Assembly (NCBI GenBank): GCA_947464955.1 | Contig: CANHZI010000020.1 | Coordinates: forward strand, 1-38,972 | DNA from: Oxalobacteraceae bacterium | Lineage (GTDB): Bacteria > Pseudomonadota > Gammaproteobacteria > Burkholderiales > Burkholderiaceae_D | Direction: 5' to 3' | Length of the DNA stretch: 38,972 nucleotides | Part shown: piece by piece, positions 28,831-37,289 of the stretch | Layout of the letters: each line of letters opens with the position of its first letter | How positions within the stretch are numbered: the stretch's first letter is position 1 | Translations under genes and position numbers: made by a program | Notes under the pieces: model-generated | What the model saw: only the letters and a program-made list of their open reading frames with translations | Told to the model about the DNA's origin: nothing | Databases searched by the model: none

Positions 28831-30378
28831 ATGAACTCTTCTATCGCCAATAATTTGTCAGTGTATACCTGCGAACAAATTCGTCATATTGAAGGTCTAG
28901 CTAAAAGCCGCTTGCCGACCCCAAGCCTTATGCAAAGAGCGGGCTTAGCAGCCGCCAATTTTGCTAGCCAACTGGCACCGACAGGAAGCCCGCTACTAGT
29001 ATTTGCTGGCGCTGGAGATAATGGCGGTGACGCTTTTGAAATGGCCGCACATCTAAGTCAACGTGGGTATAAAGTCAGCATCTATACGATAGGCGAAGAA
29101 ACAAACTATTCTCCGGATGCTTTACTAGCATTACAGAATGCCAGAAACAATGCGATTAGCTGGATCAAGGATCGCAAAGATCTTGAACAATTATTAGACA
29201 AAGCTGCTTTGATCGTCGATGGCTTATTCGGCATCGGACTCAATCGTCCAATTGCGGGGCTGGCGAGTGAGATCGTTGGTTTAATCAATCAAACAAGCTC
29301 AAGAAATGCGATACCTGTTTTGGCACTCGACATTCCCAGTGGACTCATGGCAGATACCGGGCAAACATGTCGCGGCACGATACAAAACGACAAGGAAATG
29401 ACAGCCGTTCGCGCCAGCCATACCATCACTTTCATTGCCTATAAACCTGGCTTATTTACAGCGAAAGGCAGAGACTTGGCAGGGCAAGTCTTACTCAATA
29501 CGCTGGACATCAATCCCAGTGACTTTCCAGAACCCACCATTACACTCAATACCCAAGAAAATACCCAGTCGCTACTCACGCCAAGACTGCATGATAGCAA
29601 TAAGGGCAGCTTTGGAAATGTGAGTATTGTCGGCGGTGCAGATGGTATGTACGGCGCCGCTATCCTTAGCGCCCGCGCGGCCCTATTCGCAGGTGCGGGA
29701 AAAGTCCATATCGGCTTTTGTGGTGAGGGCGGCAAATCGCCAGTGTTATTCGACTCGATCCATCCTGAGATCATGTGCCATCACGTTGACCAGATTGAGA
29801 TGCATTCAGGCGTCGTCGCTATTGGGCCTGGCTTAGGCAAGAGTAAGCAAGTGAAAGAAGTTCTAGCATATGCTTTGACGCATTCACCGCGACTGATAAT
29901 TGATGCAGACGCCATCAATTTAATCGCAGACGATGGACATCTGCAAGACCTGCTTGCATTACGTTCGACTCAAAACTTCACGAGCATTCTAACGCCCCAT
30001 CCACTTGAGGCCGCACGACTTTTACAAACCAGCACCATCGAGGTGCAAGCCAATAGACTGTCAGCGGCCGCTCAATTGACGAAACGGTACCAAGCTATTT
30101 TTGTTCTCAAGGGCTCTGGCAGTATTATTTGTGGCGAAGCACAAAGTTATATCAACACCAGCGGCAACCCTGCTCTCGCGACTGGCGGCACCGGTGATGT
30201 GTTAACGGGCGTGTGTGCGGCTCTACTAGCGCAGGGACTCACCGCCATCGACGCTGCACGACTGGCCTGCTTCGCGCACGGTGCTGCTGCCGACGATCTC
30301 GTTGCGCAAGGCTTAGGACCAATCGGCTTAGTTGCAAGCGAATTGCCGTCGGCTATCCGACAACAGCTGAATCATTAG
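28831..30378 (+). CDS. nnr: Bifunctional NAD(P)H-hydrate epimerase / ADP-dependent (S)-NAD(P)H-hydrate dehydratase
   Basis: YjeF_N: LVFAGAGDNGGDAFEMAAHLSQRGYKVSIYTIG; carbohydrate-kinase-like: HDSNKGSFGNVSIVGGADGMYGAAILSARAALFAGAGKVHIG ... NPALATGGTGDVLTGVCAALLAQGL. Confidence 0.95.
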   Translation: MNSSIANNLSVYTCEQIRHIEGLAKSRLPTPSLMQRAGLAAANFASQLAPTGSPLLVFAGAGDNGGDAFEMAAHLSQRGYKVSIYTIGEETNYSPDALLALQNARNNAISWIKDRKDLEQLLDKAALIVDGLFGIGLNRPIAGLASEIVGLINQTSSRNAIPVLALDIPSGLMADTGQTCRGTIQNDKEMTAVRASHTITFIAYKPGLFTAKGRDLAGQVLLNTLDINPSDFPEPTITLNTQENTQSLLTPRLHDSNKGSFGNVSIVGGADGMYGAAILSARAALFAGAGKVHIGFCGEGGKSPVLFDSIHPEIMCHHVDQIEMHSGVVAIGPGLGKSKQVKEVLAYALTHSPRLIIDADAINLIADDGHLQDLLALRSTQNFTSILTPHPLEAARLLQTSTIEVQANRLSAAAQLTKRYQAIFVLKGSGSIICGEAQSYINTSGNPALATGGTGDVLTGVCAALLAQGLTAIDAARLACFAHGAAADDLVAQGLGPIGLVASELPSAIRQQLNH

Positions 30379-30425
30379 CCTAAGACACTATGCCCCAATG
30401 GATAATGGCTACCAGAAATAAGTAA

Positions 30426-32495
30426 CTATCGTATGGGGCGAGGCAGGCTCAATACAAACTCAACGCCATCAGAAACATTACGAGCAGCGATGGTTCCTCC
30501 CATTTTTGCCATATAAGTTTGCGCGACAAATAAACCCTGCCCCCGATTACCATTGGCGCCAGACTCGAGTTGATCCGATACGCCATATTCAAAGATCTTA
30601 TCCAGCATCTCCGGAGCAATATGCGGCCCTTGATTGTGAATGACAACCGACACTGTCGTTTCATCGACTAATAAATAAATCCGAATTGGACTCTCATCAG
30701 GGCGATAACGGTCAGCGTTCTTTAATACATGCGTGACTACATCCTCGAGTGAGTATTCGTCCGCTTTCACCACCAAATTAGATTGATTCGATTCAAACAA
30801 CACATGAGCAATGCCTGCATGAGGTGCGTTCGTAGCGACATGCCGTAGGAATTCAGTAATATCAAGCTCACCAATTTGCAAGACCGTCGATTGGAAAGCC
30901 TCACTCGGCGTCGCACTGCCATAAAGGACTTTAATCGCTTGTTGCATGCGGCTGATGTAGCGATGACTTTCATCCTCAGCGCTAGGATGTAACACCATCA
31001 AACTCTGGAGCGGCGACATGATTTCATGGCCTACCGCATGCCACATTTGCTTTTCTTGCTCAGTACGTATCGTTTCGCGCTCAACGTCTTCTTTCACCCT
31101 ACGCAAAAGATCATGCAAACCACTTGCCAACACCCCAAGCTCATCGGGGCTGCGCAAATCACTCACATCCAGTTGATCGAGCTCCCCTGCCCCTTTCATC
31201 GTGCGCGACAGCGCTGCGGCTCGGCGGGTCAGCAAAGTAATGCGGCGAATAATGCTAATTTCAATCAAAAGCCAAGCCAACAATAAAGCCAACAGCATGG
31301 CGCCGACGAACCAAGAAACGCGGGTTGCCACCACACTCAAACTTTTACTGATGCTGCGCACATCGCCCTTCATCATGAGTTCATAATTATCTAGAGGCGT
31401 ACTGATTAACTCTTTGCTTTCCAAGGGCGTAGCAAACTCGTCGACAGGCAAACGCCGAATCAGTCGCGTGAGTAAGTTCGACGATTCTTCCTCTTGCTCG
31501 ACTTTACCGAGCAATCGGATCACCTCTTTTTTGTCCGAGGATTTACGCAGCACCAAACTCTCACCGGGCAGCAACAAAGCATTGAGGTCGTTCAGTGAAA
31601 ATGGTGTCGCACTTGGAACCGATTTACTATCGAGAAGAGGGATTTCGCTTTCTGGCGCTAAGACGGTCAGTTCCACTTGGATTTGCTCTAAATCCTGCGG
31701 CGGCCAAACGGGCCGTTTCTTTTCAAACAGCGCTTCCTGCAAAACAGCGATAGGCAAACGCAGGGAGAAGAAGGTATTGCGCTCACAATTAAGATCTTTG
31801 CCATCTTTGTCTGCATCCTTATCTGGATTATTACAAACGGCCTTCTGCCAAGCCCAACCACGGAAGTCACGTACTGGACGCGCACCTGATTTAGCAACTT
31901 CAGACTCTAAGAAACCAACCCAGCGTCCACGAATGCCAGAGTTAGGACGCGTACTGATTTCCTCTTCAAAGGGAGCTATCCATTGATAATGTTGTCCGCG
32001 CAAAGCTACGCTAACACGAATACGATGTGCTTCATCTTTGATCAACTGCCCGCGAGGATGCGACACGAGTGCCGCGCTATTGAAACTTCCCGCGACATAG
32101 ATAAAACCACCTGCCCAAGGATTATTCCCAATGCCGACACACAGTGAACCATCATTACCGTATTGCACCAAACAACCCGACATGGCGATGGCCTGCTGCA
32201 CTTTGCTTTGATCGTCAAAGTCTAAGGCAGAGAATGGCAAAAGCAAGGGATGCAAGTTTGCTGTATCTTGATCCAAAGGCGGATTAAGTAATGCCAATTG
32301 ACCCGCAGGATGGCGTAGCGTCGCGGTAATTTGGCTTACGGTCTTATTGAAGTTCGCTTGATAATTGTTGTAACTAAGCTGCTTCTCTTGTTGCAGCAAA
32401 GAGAGTGCAAGTCCTAAGGTTGCCAGTGCCAATAGCAAAAACACGCTACGAAAAATAATCCGTAGTCGATAGCTCGCTAACAGCAAACGTTTCAT
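30426..32495 (-). CDS. Membrane sensor histidine kinase with large extracytoplasmic sensor region
   Basis: TM1 FRSVFLLLALATLGLALSLL, about 350-aa region, TM2 WFVGAMLLALLLAWLLIEISI, HAMP-like segment, H-box WHAVGHEIMSPLQSLM, N-box DVVTHVLKNADRYRP, G-box NGNRGQGLFVAQTYMAKMGG. Start at 32495 overlaps the RR stop (ATGA). Confidence 0.9.
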   Translation of the reverse strand: MKRLLLASYRLRIIFRSVFLLLALATLGLALSLLQQEKQLSYNNYQANFNKTVSQITATLRHPAGQLALLNPPLDQDTANLHPLLLPFSALDFDDQSKVQQAIAMSGCLVQYGNDGSLCVGIGNNPWAGGFIYVAGSFNSAALVSHPRGQLIKDEAHRIRVSVALRGQHYQWIAPFEEEISTRPNSGIRGRWVGFLESEVAKSGARPVRDFRGWAWQKAVCNNPDKDADKDGKDLNCERNTFFSLRLPIAVLQEALFEKKRPVWPPQDLEQIQVELTVLAPESEIPLLDSKSVPSATPFSLNDLNALLLPGESLVLRKSSDKKEVIRLLGKVEQEEESSNLLTRLIRRLPVDEFATPLESKELISTPLDNYELMMKGDVRSISKSLSVVATRVSWFVGAMLLALLLAWLLIEISIIRRITLLTRRAAALSRTMKGAGELDQLDVSDLRSPDELGVLASGLHDLLRRVKEDVERETIRTEQEKQMWHAVGHEIMSPLQSLMVLHPSAEDESHRYISRMQQAIKVLYGSATPSEAFQSTVLQIGELDITEFLRHVATNAPHAGIAHVLFESNQSNLVVKADEYSLEDVVTHVLKNADRYRPDESPIRIYLLVDETTVSVVIHNQGPHIAPEMLDKIFEYGVSDQLESGANGNRGQGLFVAQTYMAKMGGTIAARNVSDGVEFVLSLPRPIR

Positions 32496-33244
32496 ACGCT
32501 TTCCACCCAACGAAAACCGCGCATAGGCACGTTTTCTATGCCTTCGAAATCTGGATCAATTTCTCGAAACGCATCGCGTATGGTGCTCACATGCTTACGA
32601 ATATTGTCGCGATTGCGTCCGCTCTTCACCACTTCATACAGATCGTCATACGACACCACTTGGCCCCGCTTTTCCAACATCACGGCAAGAATGCGTTGCG
32701 CTGTCAAAGGTAAGTTGATCCGCTGCCCTCGCCACATCGGTGTACGTTGGCGCAATGGATCCATGGTCAAGGCTTCACCACTATTTGGTAATTCCTTCGT
32801 CGCTTCTTTCTTCGCTTCATTCTTCGCTTGACGCCGCTCTCTCACGGCGCGCAACATATCCAAAAAGGTTTCGATGAAATCAGCCTCCTCGAAAGTAGCT
32901 TTTTGCAGGTAGTCCCATGCATCTAGCGCCTTCATGATGCTGCGATAGATCGTCGCCGGCATGGCTGATACGACCAATACTGGCGTCGCCTGGCCGTCAC
33001 GACTGATGTTCTTGTTGATGGCATTAATGATCGCTACACCGGCATGGCGTTCGCGACCTAACTCAATGTCCAGCACCACCAAATCGTACTGTTCACGTAC
33101 GATAGCGGCTTCTGCATCATCACGGTTAAACCATTGATCGATTTGTATGCCGGGTTTAGCCGCTTCTATCCAAGTTTTGAACTGATTGCTCGTAGGCAAA
33201 TCATCTTCAATCACTGCAACCCTAATTTCTGACATTGCAGACAT
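32492..33244 (-). CDS. Response regulator: REC domain plus C-terminal winged-helix DNA-binding domain
   Basis: IRVAVIEDDLPTSNQFKTWIE...YDLVVLDIELGRERHAG...PVLVVSAMP...DYLQKATF (D-D-S-K arrangement); C-terminal INLPLTAQRILAVMLEKRGQVVSYDDLYEVVKSGRNRDNIRKHVSTIRDAFREIDPDFEGIENVPMRGFRWV. Start placed at MSAMSEIRV. Confidence 0.88.
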   Translation of the reverse strand: MSAMSEIRVAVIEDDLPTSNQFKTWIEAAKPGIQIDQWFNRDDAEAAIVREQYDLVVLDIELGRERHAGVAIINAINKNISRDGQATPVLVVSAMPATIYRSIMKALDAWDYLQKATFEEADFIETFLDMLRAVRERRQAKNEAKKEATKELPNSGEALTMDPLRQRTPMWRGQRINLPLTAQRILAVMLEKRGQVVSYDDLYEVVKSGRNRDNIRKHVSTIRDAFREIDPDFEGIENVPMRGFRWVESV

Positions 33245-33356
33245 CAACTCGCACTCCAATCTTTGTTCTTTTGTCTCTTGATTTCCGCTAAATCCAGCAG
33301 AAAATCGATGTGTTTTCGCAGTATCCCTTTTTTTGGGGCAAAAGTCAGTCCTCAGC

Positions 33357-33374
33357 TGTGAGTTTTTCCTCACA
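33357..33374. promoter_or_regulatory. Inverted repeat TGTGAG-N6-CTCACA in the RR/SPFH divergent intergenic region (candidate operator)
   Basis: TGTGAG tttttc CTCACA, perfect 6-bp arms, between the divergent genes. Confidence 0.3.
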
Positions 33375-33551
33375 AGATCTTCCGTCTCCTCCGAACGCGC
33401 CGTTTTCTTTCCTGCTTTGCGATGATTTTCACCCGCCGGCGGCATTGAACGCTCTTGCCCGCTAGGCGCAAGATTCGTCTCAAGGAAAGACAACAAGTTC
33501 GATCCCCGGATACACAAACAAAGTCATTTTGAAACCAATTAGGAGGCTACT

Positions 33552-34913
33552 ATGAGCAATCGTTTAAAAACCATCGTTAATGCAGTTCGTTCCAGTTTTA
33601 CTTCTTTGTTCGGCAGCAAAAACCCAGGCTACAGCGCGCCCAGCGGTTTTGACAAAGAGGCGACCACTACGGAAGAAAGTGAATATCAAAGTGAATACCC
33701 AGCGGAGTTCCAGGTCAAAGAACGTCGTCCATTGATTACCAAAAAGACGCTGACAAGCCTAGGTGTAATCAGCGCCATCAGCTTGGTTGCCTACAGCTTG
33801 TATAACCATCCTCCGCTCAAAACGGTAAGCCGTGGCGAAATCGGTATTCGATCTAATCAATTGACGGGCAACGTCACCGCCTTCCGTGAAGGCAGTGTGA
33901 TCGTGATTCCGGGCTTATTCCAATTGCGCAAATTCTCCTTGCAAGATCAGTTATATCGCCCATCGAAAACAAGCGCCAGCAACGATGCTCCGTTTCAGTC
34001 AGTCGAAGGTTTGTCCTTAGGCGTTGATTTGGCTGTGCGTTATGCCATCGACCCAGCTAAGCTCATCAGCAATACCAAAGGTTTACCAGAGAATGTCAAT
34101 GCAGAGATCGTAGAACCGATGGTGCAAGGTGTGATGTACAAGGCGTTCACCCGTTACACGGTCAAAGAGATTTTCTCGACCAAGCGTGGTGAGATTCAAC
34201 AAGTCATCGAAACGGAATTAAAACCTAAATTGGCAGCCGAAGGCATTATTTTGCATGCGGTAATGATCGGCAAGATCGACTTGCCAGAAGATTATAAACG
34301 CGGCATGGAAAAGCTCTTAGCTGAAGAACTTGAGAGTGAAAAAATGCGTTACACCTTGGAACTGAAAGAAAAGCAGGTAAAGCAGTCTGCCTTGGAATCA
34401 GAAGCAGAAAAAGTACGTCGCGAAAAAGCAGCGGAAGCGGCGGGTAATGAACAAGTGATCGCGGCAAAAGCACAAGAGGAAGCCATGAAACACGTATTGC
34501 CGTTCAAACAGAAACAAATCGAACAACGCCAATTGGAAGCAGAAGCCGCCAAAATTTCGATGATCAAAACTTCCGAAGGTAATGCCCAATCACGTTTGAT
34601 TGAAGCCGCCGGTGAAGCCGATTCTCGTCGTAAGTTAGCCGATGCGGAAGCCTATCGCCAAGAATTGGTAGGCAAAGTCTCGAGCGCTCAATTGGAACGT
34701 GACGGTGCACTCTTGAGCAAACACCCATTGTTGATCCAAAAAACCATGGCTGACAAATTGTCCGACAAGATCTCTGTAATTATTGCGCCTCCCCCAGCAG
34801 ATGGCGGCTTCATTGGTTCTGCTTTGCTTGGTAGCGGTAACAATGCCAAAGCGCAACGCACCAATAAAGAAACGCAAACCGAGAACACTGAAGCCAATAC
34901 CGAAAGCAATTAA
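33552..34913 (+). CDS. SPFH (prohibitin/stomatin-like) domain membrane protein with long charged coiled-coil
   Basis: TM TLTSLGVISAISLVAYSLY, KTVSRGEIGIRSNQLTG...GSVIVIPGLFQLRKFSLQDQLYRP, VDLAVRYAIDPAKLISNTKGLPENVNAEIVEPMVQGVMYKAFTRYTVKEIFSTKRGEIQQVIETELKPKLAAEGIILHAVMIGKIDLPEDYKRGMEKLLAEELESEKMRYTLELKEKQ; strong SD AGGAGG. Confidence 0.9.
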   Translation: MSNRLKTIVNAVRSSFTSLFGSKNPGYSAPSGFDKEATTTEESEYQSEYPAEFQVKERRPLITKKTLTSLGVISAISLVAYSLYNHPPLKTVSRGEIGIRSNQLTGNVTAFREGSVIVIPGLFQLRKFSLQDQLYRPSKTSASNDAPFQSVEGLSLGVDLAVRYAIDPAKLISNTKGLPENVNAEIVEPMVQGVMYKAFTRYTVKEIFSTKRGEIQQVIETELKPKLAAEGIILHAVMIGKIDLPEDYKRGMEKLLAEELESEKMRYTLELKEKQVKQSALESEAEKVRREKAAEAAGNEQVIAAKAQEEAMKHVLPFKQKQIEQRQLEAEAAKISMIKTSEGNAQSRLIEAAGEADSRRKLADAEAYRQELVGKVSSAQLERDGALLSKHPLLIQKTMADKLSDKISVIIAPPPADGGFIGSALLGSGNNAKAQRTNKETQTENTEANTESN

Positions 34914-34922
34914 TTCGGTCTC

Positions 34923-34959
34923 AACGACACCTTAACGACACCTTAACGACACCTAACGA
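34923..34959. repeat. Short tandem repeat (AACGACACCTT)x~3.4 between the SPFH gene and the SH3-like gene
   Basis: AACGACACCTT AACGACACCTT AACGACACCT AACGA read directly. Confidence 0.9.
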
Positions 34960-34983
34960 TTATTTCTTACAACAGGATCTATC

Positions 34984-36450
34984 ATGTTTAGCACCTTAAG
35001 TACCATCGCCGCTTCCAGTTTGATCGCCATCGTCACCCAAGACCAGGCAGCACTCAGAGCCTCACCTCGCGATAGTGCTCAGCAACAAGTCGTCCTATGG
35101 CAAGGCGATAGCCTCGAAATTCGTGGCGAGCGCATGGACTATTTGCAGGTATATGACCATAGACGTGAACGCGCTGGCTTCATCAAAGCGAGTCAAGTGC
35201 GCTTGGTCAGAACCGAAGCCGATGGTGCCGCTGAAAGTATGTCAGTGATCCGTTTTCTGCGCGACACACCTGGCTCCGAAGCTCTCGGCATTAGCTACGC
35301 TGCCGCCTATTTGAAAGCCGCACCAGCGAATCAAATCAACGCTGAAATCTTTGATGCGTTAGGTAGCATGGCCGAGCGTTTAGCACGCCGCTCGACGAAT
35401 TTACAAGCGCAGACCGGAAGCACAAAGCCAAACAAACAAATGGAAACCGCGATTGCAGCGCACTTAGAAGTGGCGACCTACTACGGTGTGCAATTCAAAA
35501 GCTTTGAACGCGAAGGCCGTATTCAACTTTGCTATGACGGTGAGGCTTTTCGCCGTGTCTTAGCCATGAACGCAAGCGACGAACAAAAGGCCCGTGCCGC
35601 ACTAGCGCTAACACGTTCGGAATGTATCGATCCGGCGACCAGACCATTAGAAAAATCTGCGATCGACACCTGGCGTGCCGATGTGTTGGACCGTGTAGAG
35701 ACAAGTAAATTACCAGAACAACTAAAGAATCGTATCAAAATGCGTAAAGCAACAGTATGGTCGGCAATCGCCTTTCAACGTGCGCGGAAAGCGGAAAACA
35801 AAGATGAAATGAACAAGGATGTACAAGCAGCCGGCAATCGCGCCGTACTTGAATTAGCTTCCATCAACAAAGAAGAATTAAGTGACGAAGACAAATTCAG
35901 CTATACCGACACAGGCATTCGTGCCGGCACTTCACGTTGGGCGGCAGAACTTGCAATGCAAAACAAAAGTACATTAAAAATCGTCACTAGCGCTGGTGAA
36001 CCTGGTGAAACTTGCGTCCATCTGATCGACGCTAAACATGACTTGAAGAATCCCTTAGCTAAACGTTGTACTTACAGCGTAGTATGGTCACACTCAGCGC
36101 GCGCGAATACCCATAGCACCGCACTCACACTCGCCGTACAACCGATGGAAAGTTGGCGTGAATTATGGCTATTCCATCAAACAAGTAACGGCTGGATCAT
36201 TGACGTTCTGCCACCAGCCAATACCGATCCACAGTTAGGCTATGTCGAATTCGCAGGTTGGGTGCCAGCGACAAATAAAATGCTGGTAGCGCGCGAGGCG
36301 AAAGTCGATGGCGTCTTTAAACGTCGATTTGAGGTCATTAATATGGATACGCTGCAGGCAGAAAACGGTGCTGACAATCCTTCCTCATTGAGCACCTTCT
36401 ACAAATGGCAAGATGCTATATGGAAGAGTCAGACCTTGAGTCTACGCTAA
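34984..36450 (+). CDS. Secreted/periplasmic SH3-like domain protein of unknown function
   Basis: N-terminal signal-like MFSTLSTIAASSLIAIVTQ, then ALRASPRDSAQQQVVLWQGDSLEIRGERMDYLQVYDHRRERAGFIKASQVRLVR (bacterial SH3 pattern). Confidence 0.75.
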   Translation: MFSTLSTIAASSLIAIVTQDQAALRASPRDSAQQQVVLWQGDSLEIRGERMDYLQVYDHRRERAGFIKASQVRLVRTEADGAAESMSVIRFLRDTPGSEALGISYAAAYLKAAPANQINAEIFDALGSMAERLARRSTNLQAQTGSTKPNKQMETAIAAHLEVATYYGVQFKSFEREGRIQLCYDGEAFRRVLAMNASDEQKARAALALTRSECIDPATRPLEKSAIDTWRADVLDRVETSKLPEQLKNRIKMRKATVWSAIAFQRARKAENKDEMNKDVQAAGNRAVLELASINKEELSDEDKFSYTDTGIRAGTSRWAAELAMQNKSTLKIVTSAGEPGETCVHLIDAKHDLKNPLAKRCTYSVVWSHSARANTHSTALTLAVQPMESWRELWLFHQTSNGWIIDVLPPANTDPQLGYVEFAGWVPATNKMLVAREAKVDGVFKRRFEVINMDTLQAENGADNPSSLSTFYKWQDAIWKSQTLSLR

Positions 36451-36468
36451 CGTGTGATTTGCTGTATA

Positions 36469-36497
36469 AAGAAGGGCTCGCCTCTGGAGCCCTTCTT
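36469..36497 (+). terminator. Strong hairpin just downstream of the SH3-like gene (terminator-like, no U-tract)
   Basis: AAGAAGGGCTC gcctctg GAGCCCTTCTT, 11-bp perfect stem. Confidence 0.6.
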
Positions 36498-36621
36498 CAC
36501 ACCAACAGAAAGAATCAGCGTCATCGTCTGCAAATCCTGTTTACATTCTTCCACATCATGAATCTTTCAATCTTCGAGGTATCGTCTCCGATCAGTGACA
36601 CAGGGTTCATCGTTGAATTAA

Positions 36622-36771
36622 TCACAGGAGCAGAATTCGATTCAGATCGGCAAAAAACTGAGCCGTACCCTTGGATGATGTGAGAATGCCAGCTTTGTAA
36701 AGCTGGCACAATAAGCTGGTTTCGCCACACTCGTGTTGAACTATAGGGCCTTTGGTAGCATTCATCATCAT
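36622..36771 (-). CDS. Possible small ORF (49 aa), function unknown; may be a decayed gene
   Basis: Minus-strand ATG...TGA: MMMNATKGPIVQHECGETSLLCQLYKAGILTSSKGTAQFFADLNRILLL. No obvious SD; contains a hairpin. Confidence 0.2.
   Translation of the reverse strand: MMMNATKGPIVQHECGETSLLCQLYKAGILTSSKGTAQFFADLNRILLL
36687..36708. repeat. Perfect inverted repeat TGCCAGCTTT-GT-AAAGCTGGCA
   Basis: 10-bp arms with a 2-nt centre, read directly. Confidence 0.9.
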
Positions 36772-36807
36772 GACCGATGTACTTGATCCCATAGAGTACA
36801 TTTAAAA

Positions 36808-36824
36808 TTATCGGTCACCGATAA
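36808..36824. promoter_or_regulatory. 17-bp palindrome TTATCGGT-C-ACCGATAA (operator-like)
   Basis: Perfect 8-bp arms around one central base; a further ACCGAT half-site lies at 36773-36778. Confidence 0.45.
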
Positions 36825-36875
36825 ATTGGCCGACACTGCAGCTACCGCGCGAAATCAAAAGGCAACGATAGCCAG

Positions 36876-36902
36876 AAAAAAAGCCGGAACTAAGTTCCGG
36901 CT
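36876..36902 (-). terminator. Rho-independent terminator of the merR-like gene
   Basis: Minus strand: AGCCGGAAC TTA GTTCCGGCT TTTTTT, 9-bp stem and U-tract directly after the MerR stop codon. Confidence 0.92.
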
Positions 36903-36906
36903 CTTC

Positions 36907-37281
36907 TCATAATTTTAGTAAGCTAAGTAGTGCTTGTAACTCTGATCGAATTTGTCCCAAGCTCAGTGGATCATTATTCGTCTGCTCTACTTTCACTTCT
37001 TCGTGCGTCGCCTGATTATTGAGTTTGTTGCGCGCACCATTGATGGTAAAACCTTGATCATAAAGTAGTTCGCGTATACGACGAATCAGTAGTACTTCGT
37101 GATGCTGATAATAACGACGATTTCCGCGGCGCTTTACTGGCTTAAGTTGGGCAAACTCTTGCTCCCAATAGCGCAATACATGCGGTTTTACACCGCATAA
37201 ATCACTCACCTCACCAATCGTAAAATACCGTTTGGCGGGGATAGGCGGCAGCACGAAATTTTCCATGGCGGCGTCACTCAT
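36907..37281 (-). CDS. MerR-family transcriptional regulator (ihfA-linked)
   Basis: KRYFTIGEVSDLCGVKPHVLRYWEQEFAQLKPVKRRGNRRYYQHHEVLLIRRIRELLYDQGFTINGARNKL. Confidence 0.93.
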   Translation of the reverse strand: MSDAAMENFVLPPIPAKRYFTIGEVSDLCGVKPHVLRYWEQEFAQLKPVKRRGNRRYYQHHEVLLIRRIRELLYDQGFTINGARNKLNNQATHEEVKVEQTNNDPLSLGQIRSELQALLSLLKL

Positions 37282-37289
37282 ATCGACAA

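Noticed and set aside
30379-30425. Possible bidirectional terminator between nnr and the HK gene (GCCCCAA...TATGGGGC)
   Set aside because: The arms are only about 5 bp, separated by a long loop, with no U-tract; too weak to call.
31414-31986. 190-aa plus-strand ORF inside the histidine kinase gene
   Set aside because: Antisense to the HK sensor region; Ser/Arg-rich shadow frame without domain features.
33245-33517. N-terminal extension of the response regulator ORF
   Set aside because: The extension is unlike any RR N-terminus; the REC domain begins directly after MSAMSEIRVAVIEDD, so the region is treated as intergenic.
34923-34959. CRISPR-like array interpretation of the AACGACACCTT repeat
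   Set aside because: Units are 11 bp and directly adjacent with no spacers; a simple tandem repeat, not CRISPR.
36405-36730. 92-aa (+) and 69-aa (-) ORFs in the gap after the SH3-like gene; possible transposase remnants
   Set aside because: No transposase motif or terminal inverted repeats could be recognised by eye; not called as a mobile element.
36450-36906. Expected tRNA gene near merR/ihfA
   Set aside because: A tRNA-Pro is often found here in betaproteobacteria, but no cloverleaf, GTTCRA T-loop or CCA-containing acceptor was found.
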